A DNA stretch of 64,000 nucleotides from the NCBI RefSeq assembly GCF_027563465.1, contig NZ_JAPFQA010000012.1, positions 124,001 to 188,000 of the forward strand, given 5' to 3'. This document shows positions 1 through 8,993 of this stretch, piece after piece. This DNA comes from Mesorhizobium qingshengii. Lineage in GTDB: Bacteria; Pseudomonadota; Alphaproteobacteria; Rhizobiales; Rhizobiaceae. The notes below the pieces were generated by a model. That model made no database searches. It was not told the origin of the DNA and saw nothing but the letters and a program-made list of their open reading frames with translations. Every line of letters starts with the position of its first letter. Position 1 is the first letter of the stretch. Position numbers and translations under genes: made by a program.

Positions 1-1
1 C

Positions 2-289
2 GGCAAGCCGATCTTCACCATCTGCCATGGCGTGCAGATCCTGATTGCCGTCGACGGCGTGGTGCGGGGAAGGGAAGTCGCGGCGCTGCATTATTGCGAG
101 CCGGAAGTGACGCTCGCCGGCGGCATCTATATCGACGTCGCGCCGACCGGCGCGCATGTCGACGGCAATCTCGTTTCGGCCAAGGGCTGGCCCGGCCTAT
201 CCAACTTCATCCGTGAATGCCTGAAGGTGCTGGGCACGGAGATCCGCCATGGCGAGATCCTGATGCGCGATGAGCGCCAGGCGGCTTGA
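2..289 (+). CDS. DJ-1/PfpI family protein, C-terminal part
   Basis: The frame enters from the left edge, so only the last 95 residues are visible. They carry the nucleophile elbow ICHG (Cys is the eighth visible residue) followed by the family's typical pattern: a GR dipeptide, an AGG-Y-D stretch and an HVDGNLVSAKGWPGL stretch. This family includes intracellular PfpI-like proteases, glyoxalase III/deglycase-type enzymes and chaperones, so the reaction cannot be fixed. The in-frame ATG at 32 lies after the active Cys and is not the real start. It is convergent with purC, from which it is separated by a dispersed repeat. Confidence 0.85.
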   Translation, partial: GKPIFTICHGVQILIAVDGVVRGREVAALHYCEPEVTLAGGIYIDVAPTGAHVDGNLVSAKGWPGLSNFIRECLKVLGTEIRHGEILMRDERQAA

Positions 290-344
290 TCCAGGAGTTT
301 GCCAATCCCGCCGCGCCGTATGGTGCGGCGGCACCCGTTTGTTT

Positions 345-396
345 CTACGCAATTCCGGACGGAAAACCGCCGCACACTTTTCCTGGAATTGTTCTA
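345..396. repeat. Dispersed intergenic palindromic repeat, copy 1
   Basis: The arms GCAATTCC (349-356) and GGAATTG (385-391) enclose a spacer containing GGACGGAAAACCG and CACACTTTTCC. A near-identical element with the same arm spacing is at 18473-18525. It fills the gap between the converging PfpI and purC genes, and its edge (TCTAG) supplies the purC stop codon TAG (394-396). Elements of this look are common between rhizobial genes; that is background knowledge, while the second copy is visible in this window. Confidence 0.8.
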
Positions 397-1344
397 GAAG
401 TAACGCTTGAGATTGCCGCGGATGCGATCCAGTACGGTATCTCCAGAGAGGTCGGGCAAGAACTTCTTGCCTGTGATCGCTTCATAAGCCTGCGCATAAA
501 CCCGTGAGGCCTGATTGACGATCTCGTCAGGAATCTTCGGGATCGGCTCCTTGTACGGGTCGCATCGGGCCGAGACCCACGACCGGATGAAATCCTTGTC
601 GAAACTGTCCGGCCGCGTGCCGTTTTCGAGCGCCTGTTCATACGTCGATGCGATCCAGTACCGGCTGCTGTCAGGCGTGTGGATCTCGTCGGCGAGCACG
701 ATCGTCCCGTCCTTGTCGACGCCGAACTCGTATTTCGTGTCGGCGAGGATCAGGCCGCGTTCGGCAGCGCGCGTCTGGCCTCGGGCAAACAACCGCAAGG
801 CGTAGCTTGACACGGTGTGCCACTGCGCCGGCGTGAGAAGACCTTGTTTGATTATCTCGGCTTCGGACAGAGGTTCATCGTGACCGCCATCAAAAGCCTT
901 GCTCGTCGGGGTGATGATCGCTTCGCGAAGCTTTTCGTTTGCACGCAGCCCGTCCGGCAGGACGGTTCCATACATATCCCGCTCGCCATTCCTGTATTTG
1001 GTCAGGATTGACGTGCTGGTGGTTCCCGCCAGATAGCCGCGAACGACAATTTCGACCGGCAGGATTTCGAGCCGGGTGCCCACGACAACGTTCGGGTCGG
1101 GATATTCAAGAACATGGTTCGGGCAGATATCGGCAGTCTCTTCGAACCAGTACCTGGCGATCTGAGTCAGGATCTCTCCCTTGAACGGGATTGAGGTCAG
1201 GATGGTGTCGAAGGCACTGACACGGTCGGTGGCGATAATGATGCGCCGCCCGTCCGGCAGGTCGTAATTTTCCCGTACCTTGCCGCTGTAGCGGGTCGGA
1301 AGTTCGGGGATGAAAGCATCGGAAAGAACGCGCGGATCGCTCAT
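394..1344 (-). CDS. purC: Phosphoribosylaminoimidazole-succinocarboxamide synthase (SAICAR synthetase)
   Basis: This enzyme ligates aspartate to CAIR using ATP in de novo purine synthesis. The 316-aa product has the expected blocks: YSGKVRENYDL near residue 17, DRVSAFD, VVRGYLAGT, then DTKYEFG and ADEIHTPDSSRYW in the C-terminal half. It is longer than the short bacterial PurC (about 240 aa) and resembles the long, yeast ADE1-like form that rhizobia carry beside a short one (inference). I chose the ATG at 1344 (MSDPRVL); the frame stays open far upstream only as a shadow of the desaturase gene. The stop codon lies inside the dispersed repeat at 345-396. Confidence 0.95.
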   Translation of the reverse strand: MSDPRVLSDAFIPELPTRYSGKVRENYDLPDGRRIIIATDRVSAFDTILTSIPFKGEILTQIARYWFEETADICPNHVLEYPDPNVVVGTRLEILPVEIVVRGYLAGTTSTSILTKYRNGERDMYGTVLPDGLRANEKLREAIITPTSKAFDGGHDEPLSEAEIIKQGLLTPAQWHTVSSYALRLFARGQTRAAERGLILADTKYEFGVDKDGTIVLADEIHTPDSSRYWIASTYEQALENGTRPDSFDKDFIRSWVSARCDPYKEPIPKIPDEIVNQASRVYAQAYEAITGKKFLPDLSGDTVLDRIRGNLKRYF

Positions 1345-1412
1345 GGGTATGTCGGTTGCCGATGGTCGCTGCACGGTGAAGCTCGATGCCCGATCCATAG
1401 TGTCGATTGGTT

Positions 1413-2435
1413 CTAGATCGCCGCCCGTGCCTCGCGGAACGACACCAGCTTCCGGCGGTTCTCGTCCCACAGGGCCAGTTTGACGCAGCGCAGGCTGTCG
1501 AGCAGCGTGACGCGACCGATGCCGCGCAACTCCGGATAGTCCCTCAGCACTTCCTGCAGCCGGTAGCACGGTACCTTGGCGGAGAGGTGGTGGACGTGGT
1601 GGACGCCGATGTTGCCGGTGAACCAGTTCAGCACCGGTGGCAGGTCGTAGTAGGAGGATCCGTGCAGGGCGGCATGCTGGAATTCCCATTCGGAATCCTT
1701 TGCCCATTCGGTCTCCTCGAACTGGTGCTGGACGTAGAACAGCCAGATGCCGGCCGAGCCGGCGAGGACGACGATCGGCAGATGGACGACCAGGAACGCG
1801 CCGGGGCCGACGAACCAGATGAGAACGGCTGCCGCAAGCGCGATCGCGAGATTGGTGGTCATTGACGACACCCAGGGTGTCAGGCCGCCCCGCATCATGC
1901 CGATGGGCAGCCTTTGCTCGAAGATGAACAGCCAGATCGGTCCCAGCCCGAACATCACCAGCGGGTGGCGATAGAGACGATAGGCAAGGCGGCCGCGCCA
2001 TGACAGTTGCCGGTATTCGGCAACGGTCAGCGTCCTGATGTCGCCCATGCCGCGTTCGTCCAGATTGCCGGCGCTGGCGTGATGCGTCGCGTGGGCGCGC
2101 CGCCAGCAGTCGTAGGGCGTCAGCGTCAGGACGCCGAGCGCCCGGCCGATCCAGTCGTCGGCATAGCGATTGGCGAAGAAGGAGCCATGGCCGCAATCGT
2201 GCTGGATCATGAAGATGCGCACAAGAAACCCGGCGGCGGGAAGGATAAGGATCAGCCCCCACCAATGGCCGTAGGAATAGGCTGCCGAGGACAGCGCCCA
2301 GAGTGTGACAAAAGGAATGAGGGTGATGGCGAGTTCGATGGCACTGCGCCGCCTGTCAGGCTTCTTGTAGCGCGCCAGAATCTTCAACCAGGCGCGCTTG
2401 CTGTTGGCCGCCGTCTCAGGGGAAATCATGTTCAT
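1413..2435 (-). CDS. Membrane fatty acid desaturase
   Basis: The 340-aa integral membrane protein has the three histidine clusters of di-iron membrane desaturases: HDCGH (about residue 79), HATHH (about residue 115) and HHVHH (about residue 279). Hydrophobic pairs lie at about residues 33-72 and 185-235. The family introduces double bonds into acyl chains of lipids at the cytoplasmic membrane; the exact substrate and bond position cannot be read from sequence. The start ATG at 2435 could be replaced by the ATG two codons downstream. It lies just upstream of purC on the same strand (68-base gap), with no obvious functional link. Confidence 0.9.
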   Translation of the reverse strand: MNMISPETAANSKRAWLKILARYKKPDRRRSAIELAITLIPFVTLWALSSAAYSYGHWWGLILILPAAGFLVRIFMIQHDCGHGSFFANRYADDWIGRALGVLTLTPYDCWRRAHATHHASAGNLDERGMGDIRTLTVAEYRQLSWRGRLAYRLYRHPLVMFGLGPIWLFIFEQRLPIGMMRGGLTPWVSSMTTNLAIALAAAVLIWFVGPGAFLVVHLPIVVLAGSAGIWLFYVQHQFEETEWAKDSEWEFQHAALHGSSYYDLPPVLNWFTGNIGVHHVHHLSAKVPCYRLQEVLRDYPELRGIGRVTLLDSLRCVKLALWDENRRKLVSFREARAAI

Positions 2436-2570
2436 CAGGAAGTATAGGCGCCGGAAGATGGCGCCGCAAGGCGATGTTCACGTGAAATTACTGCGCGTAA
2501 TTGTCGCGCGATAGGCCATGTGAGGCCGGTCTTCTGGTGCTGGTACGCTGGAATGCCGGCGGGTTTCCGG

Positions 2571-2768
2571 CTATTGGCGCCTGCCGCCGGCGGCACTGCT
2601 TTCCGCGCCGTCCAGGCGGTCAAGCAATTTCCTGAAGCGATCGGGAATGTCGGCTTCGGTGCGGAAGGCCGGCAAGGTTCGCAGAAAGCGCGTCGTCGAC
2701 TCGGCGCCGAATTGGCGTTTGACTTCGGCGGCCAATCCTTCTGTCTTTTCACCCTTCTTGCGGGTCAT
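2571..2768 (-). CDS. Small charged hypothetical protein
   Basis: A 65-aa frame, rich in Arg, Lys and Glu, with an amphipathic central part (TRFLRTLPAFRTEADIPDRFRKLLDRLD) and a low-complexity SSAAGG end; no domain is recognised and no membrane segment is present. Its residue pattern looks more protein-like than the overlapping 105-aa frame on the same strand, which is Pro/Arg/Ala-rich noise. The ribosome binding site is weak (GGATTTTGAGAG before ATG). It lies alone between grpE (divergent) and the desaturase. Confidence 0.45.
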   Translation of the reverse strand: MTRKKGEKTEGLAAEVKRQFGAESTTRFLRTLPAFRTEADIPDRFRKLLDRLDGAESSAAGGRRQ

Positions 2769-3008
2769 CTCTCAAAATCCTGTGTCGGCTTCGAAACTCC
2801 TCCAGCAAGGGAATGGTTCCCCCATCACGCCTTTGTGGCAAGCAAAGCTGGCGGTTACGGTAAAGTTTGAATTAAAATTGAAATGACTTGCCGTTCCCCG
2901 CCCAGCCCTGCCGACAGCCTCCACTCTTGCTTACCCCTTGATTTTTGGCCGCCAAACCTCGATATCGGGCACAAAATCCACACCATTCGAGATTGACGGG
3001 AAACGGCG

Positions 3009-3644
3009 ATGAGCGACCAGGCAAAAGACGAACGCGCGCCCGACGAAGCCGAGGCGACCGAGGCCAATGCCGAGCGCGCGGAAGGCAGCATCGACGGCGA
3101 CTATGAAGCGCTTGTGCGGCTGCTGAAGGAAAATGAAGAGCTGAAGGACCGCGCGCTGCGCGTCGCGGCCGAGATGGAGAACCTGCGCCGCCGCACCGCG
3201 CGCGACGTGCATGACGCGCGCACCTATGCGGTCGCCAATTTCGCCCGCGACATGCTGTCGGTGTCGGACAATCTGCGCCGCGCGCTGGACGCGATTCCGG
3301 CCGAGGCCAAGGCATCCGGCGACGCCGGCTTCAAGGCGCTGATCGAAGGCGTAGACCTCACCGAGCGCGCCATGCTGTCGGCGCTGGAACGGCACGGGGT
3401 CAAGAAACTCACGCCAGAAGGCGAGAGGTTCGATCCCAATTTCCACCAGGCGATGTTCGAAGTGCCGAATCCGGATGTCCCGGCCAATACCGTGGTCCAG
3501 GTTGTGCAGCCGGGTTATTCTATCGGCGAGCGGGTGTTGCGCCCGGCCATGGTCGGCGTCGCCAAGGGCGGTCCAAAGCTTGCCGCCGGCGAAGCGCAGG
3601 TCGAGCCGGGTCCGGTCAACGACGAGGCCGAGAAGGACGCTTGA
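3009..3644 (+). CDS. grpE: GrpE, nucleotide exchange factor for DnaK
   Basis: GrpE releases ADP from DnaK in the Hsp70 cycle. The 211-aa product starts with an acidic disordered tail, continues with a long coiled coil (about residues 35-90, with RVAAEMENLRRRTARD) and ends in the beta-domain containing the signature GVKKLTPEGERFDPNFHQAM and VQPGYSIGERVLRPAMV. The length is normal for alphaproteobacteria. The ATG at 3009 follows a purine-rich GACGGGAAAC. It is monocistronic here, and dnaK is not in the window. An imperfect inverted repeat follows the gene. Confidence 0.95.
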   Translation: MSDQAKDERAPDEAEATEANAERAEGSIDGDYEALVRLLKENEELKDRALRVAAEMENLRRRTARDVHDARTYAVANFARDMLSVSDNLRRALDAIPAEAKASGDAGFKALIEGVDLTERAMLSALERHGVKKLTPEGERFDPNFHQAMFEVPNPDVPANTVVQVVQPGYSIGERVLRPAMVGVAKGGPKLAAGEAQVEPGPVNDEAEKDA

Positions 3645-3653
3645 TTAGGTGAG

Positions 3654-3744
3654 GAGGCAGTAGGCAGTAGGGAAATAAGGCAGTCGTATTAATCGCGCGG
3701 CTTCGTGCTATTCATATGCCCTAATTTCCAATCCCTATTGCCTC
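3654..3744. repeat. Imperfect intergenic inverted repeat
   Basis: The left arm at about 3654-3677 (GAGGCAGTAGG...GGGAAATAAGG) is imperfectly complementary to 3719-3744 (CCCTAATTTCC...CTATTGCCTC). The right arm ends exactly at the ATG of the next gene. The composition, built from repeated TAGG-type units, is unlike the neighbouring coding DNA. It could form a hairpin after grpE or be a dispersed element; only one copy is in this window. Confidence 0.5.
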
Positions 3745-4383
3745 ATGCCCATGAACCCCATCGCGCTTCTCGACTATGCCGGTGTCGCCGTCTTTGCCGC
3801 GACGGGGGCGCTTGCCGCTTCACGCAAGCAGCTCGACGTTATCGGTTTCCTGTTCCTGGCCAGCGTCACCGGCATCGGTGGTGGCACATTCCGCGATCTC
3901 ATCCTCAATGTGCCCGTCTTCTGGGTGGGAAACCGTGACTACGTGCTGATCTGCGCGGTGGTGGCGGTGGTGGTGTTCTTCACCGCACATCGCGTCGAAT
4001 CCCGTTACAGGCTGCTGCTGTGGCTCGACGCCATCGGCCTTGCCGCGTTTTCAGTGATGGGCGCGGCCAAGGGACTTGGCATCACCGGCTCGCCGGCAGT
4101 GTCGGTGATCACTGGAATGCTGACCGCCACATTCGGTGGCATCCTGCGTGATCTCCTGGCCGGGGAGCCTTCGGTGCTGCTGAGGCCGGAAATCTATGTG
4201 ACGGCCGCTCTGGTGGGGGCCGCTATCTTCACGCTCGGCGATGTTGCCGGATTGCCGCAGATTGTTTCAGGACTGGCCGGCTTCGCCGCGGCGTTTGCCG
4301 TGCGCGGCGGCGCCCTCCGTTTCGGCTGGGCGTTTCCGTCCTACAAGAGCCGGCCCGGCCGGCGGCCGGAAGATATTCCGTGA
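3745..4383 (+). CDS. TRIC/UPF0126-family membrane protein (YicG-like)
   Basis: The 212-aa protein has about seven hydrophobic segments and the family's duplicated glycine-rich motif: GIGGGTFRD (about residue 46) and FGGILRDLLAG (about residue 132). Trimeric intracellular cation channel homologues in bacteria conduct K+ or Na+ across the inner membrane; in most bacteria the physiological role is unknown. Start: ATG 3745, with a second ATG two codons later. It is convergent with olsB. Confidence 0.88.
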   Translation: MPMNPIALLDYAGVAVFAATGALAASRKQLDVIGFLFLASVTGIGGGTFRDLILNVPVFWVGNRDYVLICAVVAVVVFFTAHRVESRYRLLLWLDAIGLAAFSVMGAAKGLGITGSPAVSVITGMLTATFGGILRDLLAGEPSVLLRPEIYVTAALVGAAIFTLGDVAGLPQIVSGLAGFAAAFAVRGGALRFGWAFPSYKSRPGRRPEDIP

Positions 4384-4398
4384 AGATGAAAGTGAGCA

Positions 4399-4450
4399 GC
4401 GAATAGGGGATAGCAGTCTGCACGATAGCGGCGTAGCTCTCGCTATTCGC
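4399..4450. terminator. Possible bidirectional hairpin between converging genes
   Basis: GCGAATAG (4399-4406) is complementary to CTATTCGC (4443-4450), with further GATAGC/GCTAT units between the arms. It sits between the ends of the TRIC-type gene and olsB. There is no T-run, so it may be a dispersed palindrome rather than a classical terminator. Confidence 0.4.
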
Positions 4451-4455
4451 CAGCG

Positions 4456-5343
4456 TCAGGCAGCGAAGCGCTGGGCTTCCCCGCCATAGTAGTTGACGTA
4501 GCGGGCGCCGATTTCCTTGACCGGCATCACCACGAACACGTCGACCGTCGAGAATTCGCGGTCGATGACGCAGCCGTCGCCGATGCGCGCGCCGACGCGC
4601 AGATAGCCCTTGACCAACGGCGGCATTGCCGCGATCGCCGCCTTGGCGTTGACCGCCTCGATCGGCATCAAATCCATCGAGCAGTAGCGCCCGGAGACCG
4701 CGCGCACGTCCCAGGCCGAGTTCGTCCGACAGTGATGGGCGAGGTAAGTGAACGCTTCGGCATGGGCCGCAGGCACCGTGCCGTGGAAAGAAGCGCAGCC
4801 GGTCATTACGCCGATTTCGTAATGGTTGATGTAAGCCCAGATGCCTTGCCACAGCGCCTCGATGGTGCGCTTCGAGCGGTATTCAGGCAAGACGCAGGAA
4901 CGGCCGAGCTCGAGGAAACGCTGGCCGGGGTGACGGGCGATGAGCTGGGTCAGCTCGAATTCGCCTTCGGAATAGAACCCGCCGGCCGCGGCCGCGATTT
5001 CTTGCCGCAGCAGGCGATAGGTGCCGACGATGCGGCGATGTTCGGGGCCCGAAAGCGAGGTATCGAAGACAAGCAGATGGTCGCAGAGCGGATCGAACCG
5101 GTCGGCGTCGCGGCGGTCATGCGCCTGGAACAGTTCCTTCCTGGCGCCAAGCTCGTCGTAGAACACCCGGTAACGCACTTCCTGCGCGGCCGCGATCTCG
5201 GCCTCGTTGCGAGCGAGCCGCACTTCGAGATTGCCGATACGGCCGAGTGCCGCGCCTTTTATGACGGAATCGACGTTGCGGCCGGCAAGCAATGCGCTGC
5301 TGGCGTTCGGCCGAGTGTCACATTCCGGCATAACTGTATGCAC
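4456..5343 (-). CDS. olsB: OlsB-type N-acyltransferase for ornithine lipid
   Basis: OlsB transfers a 3-hydroxyacyl group from acyl carrier protein to ornithine, giving lyso-ornithine lipid, a phosphorus-free membrane lipid typical of rhizobia. The 295-aa product has the hemolysin-like/GNAT pattern: EVRYRVFYDELGA (about residue 55), DRFDPLCDHLLVFD, VGTYRLLRQE, FLELGRSCVLPEYR and GCASFHGT. The GTG start at 5343 is preferred because AAGGAG lies nine bases upstream; the ATG four codons in has no such site. The partner olsA is not adjacent. It follows the hybrid kinase gene on the same strand after 172 bases. Confidence 0.88.
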   Translation of the reverse strand: MHTVMPECDTRPNASSALLAGRNVDSVIKGAALGRIGNLEVRLARNEAEIAAAQEVRYRVFYDELGARKELFQAHDRRDADRFDPLCDHLLVFDTSLSGPEHRRIVGTYRLLRQEIAAAAGGFYSEGEFELTQLIARHPGQRFLELGRSCVLPEYRSKRTIEALWQGIWAYINHYEIGVMTGCASFHGTVPAAHAEAFTYLAHHCRTNSAWDVRAVSGRYCSMDLMPIEAVNAKAAIAAMPPLVKGYLRVGARIGDGCVIDREFSTVDVFVVMPVKEIGARYVNYYGGEAQRFAA

Positions 5344-5515
5344 GAGTGATTCTCCTTCGAGCCATCCCTCTTGGCACGGGGATACGGTGTAGGTGCAACA
5401 GGATTGTGACAGTACCGTGATACGAGGTCGCGGGCAATACTTCGTCGGCTGGCGAAGACGGTCAACCGGCTACGCAGGTGAGGATACGGGTCGACGCCGG
5501 GAAAGGAAAAGAGGC

Positions 5516-7804
5516 TCAGGCGGCGACCTGTCCCTCGACGGCGGTGACCAGCGCATCGGGGTCGAGCGGCTTGGTGACGAAGCCGCTGGCGCCATGGGCG
5601 AGCACCGCATGGCGCGTCTTTTCCTGGCTGTCGGCCGACAAAACCATGATCGGCACAGGCGGCGCGGCGGTCTCCTCCTCATGGCGGCGGATGGCGGCAA
5701 TCGCGTCCAGCCCGTCCATGACCGGCATGTGCAGATCCATCAGCACGACGTCGAAGCGGTGCTTGCGTCCGGCGCCGGTGACTGCCTCCACGGCGGCCTT
5801 GCCGTTGCCGACAACCTTGACGCGATGCCCGGCCTTCAGCAGCGTGGCGCGGGCCAGCATGGCGTTGATGTCATTGTCCTCGGCAATCAGCACCGACAGG
5901 CCCTGCTGGCGGCGGCCGACGGCACGAAGCGCCGGCGCGCGGTGCGTTTCCGGCTGCGGCTGGGCGAGGGCGGCGGCATTGCTGCTCAACAGCACACGCA
6001 GAAGTGTTCCGCCACGCACTGGCCTGGCGAGAAAGGTTGCGTAGCCGCTGGCGCGGAACTCGCCAAGCATGCCGCGGTCGGTCGGCGCGATCAGCGTGAT
6101 GGCCTCGCAGTCGGCGAAGCCGCTCTGGCGCAGGCGCTTGAGCAGTCTCCCATCGCTCTCCTCCATCGCGGCATCGACCAGAAGCACGTCGCAGCCGGCG
6201 GCGAAGGGCGCGGCCTGTGCCGCGGTGGTGGCGACATCGACCGCGCCGCCGTTGGCGCGGATGGTGCGGGCGATGGCGTCGGCCTCGACGGCGTTTTTCG
6301 ACAGGATCACCGCGCGCCTGCCCGAGAGCGCGTTCTGCCGGTTCTGCGGCGCCTCGGTGGCTGATATCGCCGGAATTTCGAAGACGAATTCGGACCCCTG
6401 GCCAAGCCGGCTGGATACCGAGATCGCACCGCCCATGGCGATCACCAGACGTTTGGAGATGGCAAGACCGAGTCCGGCTCCGCCATGTGCGCGCGTCGAC
6501 GTGCCGTCGGCCTGCTCGAACTCCTCGAAAATCCGCTCCATGTCCTCCTCGCGCAGACCCGGGCCGGTGTCCGCGATGGTGAAGCAGATGCGATCGGTGG
6601 TCTCGGTGCGGGCGCGCGCGACGCTCACCAATACGCCGCCATTGTCGGTGAACTTGATGGCGTTGCCGATGAGGTTGAGCAGCACCTGCCTGACCTTGCC
6701 CGGATCGGCGGTGATCAATTGCGGCACGTCGGGTTCGACATGGCAGCCGAGGCCGATATTCTTGGCGAAGGCTCGCGCGGCCAGCAACTCGATGATGTTG
6801 TCGGCGATCTCGCGCACCGACATCGGCTGCGGCTCGGGGTCGAAGCGCCCCGCCTCGATCTTGGAGTAGTCGAGCAGATCCTCGATCAGGGCGAGCAAGG
6901 CGCTGGCCGATGTCGAGATGGCACCGACATAGGTCTGCTGCTCCGGCGACAGGCTGGTGTCGGCCAGCAACCTCGCCATGCCCATGATGCCGTTCATCGG
7001 CGTACGGATTTCATGGCTGACGGTGGCGAGGAAGCGCGATTTGGCCTGGCTGGCGTATTCGGCCCGTTCACGAGCGGTGATCAGCGAGGATTCGGCACGT
7101 TTGCGGGCGGTGATGTCGCGCGCGATGGCGCGATGCGAAACGGCGCCGCTGTCCTTGTCGCGCACCGACAGTTCGATCCATGAAAACCAGCGCGGACCGC
7201 TCGGCGTGCGGATCACGACATCCGTGGAACTCAGGCATTCATGATCGGAAAAGGCTGCATCGGGAACGATGCCGACATCGATGCCGAGTTCCGCCAGGGT
7301 CTTGCCGGCAAGGTGGCGCTGATCGGTTTCGACGAGATCCGCGAAGACCTTGTTGGCATAGACGATGTAACCGTCGCGATCGCGATGAATGACGAGGTCG
7401 CCAAGTGCGTCGATCAGGCCGCGAAAGCGCTCCTCGCTCTCCTGCATTTCCCACATGCGGTCGGCCAGAGTCTCGATCTCGGCCCGGCTGCGGGCGGTGG
7501 TTTCGTCGAGAAGTGCCGCGGTGCGGTGTTCACTGCGCCTGGTGCGCAGGTGCATGGCAAGCCCGGCAAGGCCGGTTGCCAGCAATGCGACACTGATGAA
7601 GACCGGCGCCCCGGTCAGATGCGTCAGGCCGCCCAGCACGACGATGGCGACGAAGGTCATGAACGGCAGGCCTTCGCGCCTTTCGGGCTCCGGCTCGGGC
7701 ACCAGCGGCGGTGCGGCGACAAAGCGCCGCGTCGGCGCCGGCGGGGTCGCCGCGTCGACGTCTTCGCCAGTGTCCGCCTGTTGGCTGCCGGATTCCGCGA
7801 TCAT
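5516..7804 (-). CDS. Hybrid sensor histidine kinase with PAS and two receiver domains
   Basis: The 762-aa protein has two N-terminal membrane helices (about residues 48-85), a coiled linker, a PAS domain (about 125-245), a HisKA domain with SHEIRTPMNGI (phospho-acceptor His264), an ATPase domain with an N-box (NLIGNAIKF), DTGPGL and GGAGLGLAI, a degenerate receiver (about 510-620, VLLVDAAMEE) and a canonical C-terminal receiver (DVVLMDLHMPVMDG, phospho-acceptor Asp690, with the conserved Lys in TKPLD). It would autophosphorylate and relay internally, then probably pass phosphate to a phosphotransfer protein. The signal and the output are unknown, and no regulator gene is adjacent. Confidence 0.92.
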   Translation of the reverse strand: MIAESGSQQADTGEDVDAATPPAPTRRFVAAPPLVPEPEPERREGLPFMTFVAIVVLGGLTHLTGAPVFISVALLATGLAGLAMHLRTRRSEHRTAALLDETTARSRAEIETLADRMWEMQESEERFRGLIDALGDLVIHRDRDGYIVYANKVFADLVETDQRHLAGKTLAELGIDVGIVPDAAFSDHECLSSTDVVIRTPSGPRWFSWIELSVRDKDSGAVSHRAIARDITARKRAESSLITARERAEYASQAKSRFLATVSHEIRTPMNGIMGMARLLADTSLSPEQQTYVGAISTSASALLALIEDLLDYSKIEAGRFDPEPQPMSVREIADNIIELLAARAFAKNIGLGCHVEPDVPQLITADPGKVRQVLLNLIGNAIKFTDNGGVLVSVARARTETTDRICFTIADTGPGLREEDMERIFEEFEQADGTSTRAHGGAGLGLAISKRLVIAMGGAISVSSRLGQGSEFVFEIPAISATEAPQNRQNALSGRRAVILSKNAVEADAIARTIRANGGAVDVATTAAQAAPFAAGCDVLLVDAAMEESDGRLLKRLRQSGFADCEAITLIAPTDRGMLGEFRASGYATFLARPVRGGTLLRVLLSSNAAALAQPQPETHRAPALRAVGRRQQGLSVLIAEDNDINAMLARATLLKAGHRVKVVGNGKAAVEAVTGAGRKHRFDVVLMDLHMPVMDGLDAIAAIRRHEEETAAPPVPIMVLSADSQEKTRHAVLAHGASGFVTKPLDPDALVTAVEGQVAA

Positions 7805-7947
7805 GCGAAACCCTTGCCAGACAGAGATTATGGAAGATTGTGGCGGATCGTTCGAATTTTAGCGGATGAGCGTTTTCTGCCGCGGCGGCCGCGAATTTGC
7901 CGTCGGCGTGGCGGCTCCATCCGCGTTCCGCGGGCCGTCGAACGGCT

Positions 7948-8967
7948 TCACATATCGACGACGACGCGGCCGCGGATCTTGCCGTCGACGATGTCGCGCG
8001 CGGCATCGATGATGCCGTCGAAACCGATGGTCGTCGACAGGCTGGCGAGCTTGCGCAGATCGAGGTCGGTGCCGATGCGCCGCCAGGCTTCGAGGCGTAC
8101 CGCCTTCGGCGCCATCACCGAATCGATACCCAGCAGTGAGACGCCACGCAGGATGAAAGGAGCGACGCTCGTCGGCAGGTCCATGCCGCCGGCCAGGCCG
8201 CAGGCGGCAACCGCGCCGCCATAGGAGGTCATCGACAGCACATTGGCCAGCGTGTGGCTGCCGACCGCGTCGACGCCGCCGGCCCAACGCTCCTTGGCCA
8301 GCGGCTTGGCCGGCTGGGCAAGTTCGTCGCGCGATATCACTTCGGCGGCGCCAAGGTTGATCAGATAGGGGCTTTCGGCATTGCGGCCGGTGGCGGCAAT
8401 GACGTGGTAGCCGAGGCTGGACAGGATCGAGACCGCGACCGAGCCGACGCCGCCAGCCGCCCCCGTCACCACCACCGGGCCACGATCGGGCAGGATGCCG
8501 TGCCGCTCCAGCGCCATGACGCAGAGCATGGCGGTATAGCCCGCGGTGCCGACCGCCATCGCATCGTGCGGGCTCATGCCTTGCGGCAGCGGCACCAGCC
8601 AGTCGCCCTTGACGCGAGCGCGCCCGGCATAGGCGCCGAAATGGGTTTCGCCGACGCCCCAGCCATTCAGGATCACCTTGTCGCCCTTGCTCCAGCCGGG
8701 ATTGGAAGACGAGATGACTGTGCCGGAAAAGTCGATGCCCGGCACCAGCGGCCAGCGGCGGATCACCGGCGCCTTGCCGGTGATCGCCAGGCCATCCTTG
8801 TAGTTCACCGTCGTCGCCTCGACCGCGACGGTGACGTCGCCTTCCATCAGGTCGGCTTCGGTGAGCTCCGTCACCGCTACCGACTGCTTTTTCTCGGCGT
8901 CACGCGAAACGAGGATGGCTTTGAAGGTTTCGGACACTTTTTTCTCCGCGATCTTGGCTGACGACAT
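7948..8967 (-). CDS. acuI: AcuI/YhdH-type acrylyl-CoA reductase (MDR family)
   Basis: A zinc-free medium-chain dehydrogenase/reductase of 339 aa. The N-terminal catalytic fold contains NYKDGLAITGK and GIDFSGTV; the Rossmann part contains VTGAAGGVGSVAVSILSSLGY for NADPH. Relatives reduce acryloyl-CoA or quinones and detoxify acrylyl-CoA. The ATG at 8967 (MSSAKIAEKK) is preferred over an upstream TTG that would nearly overlap lspA. It follows lspA by 26 bases on the same strand, so the two may be co-transcribed. The gene symbol is by similarity of pattern only. Confidence 0.85.
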   Translation of the reverse strand: MSSAKIAEKKVSETFKAILVSRDAEKKQSVAVTELTEADLMEGDVTVAVEATTVNYKDGLAITGKAPVIRRWPLVPGIDFSGTVISSSNPGWSKGDKVILNGWGVGETHFGAYAGRARVKGDWLVPLPQGMSPHDAMAVGTAGYTAMLCVMALERHGILPDRGPVVVTGAAGGVGSVAVSILSSLGYHVIAATGRNAESPYLINLGAAEVISRDELAQPAKPLAKERWAGGVDAVGSHTLANVLSMTSYGGAVAACGLAGGMDLPTSVAPFILRGVSLLGIDSVMAPKAVRLEAWRRIGTDLDLRKLASLSTTIGFDGIIDAARDIVDGKIRGRVVVDM

Positions 8968-8993
8968 GACTGTGCGGCGATGGCAGCGCGGGG

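Noticed and set aside
2937..2965. Possible sigma-32 promoter before grpE (CTTG ... CTCGATAT)
   Set aside because: Spacing is right but the -10 part does not fit the alphaproteobacterial consensus well.
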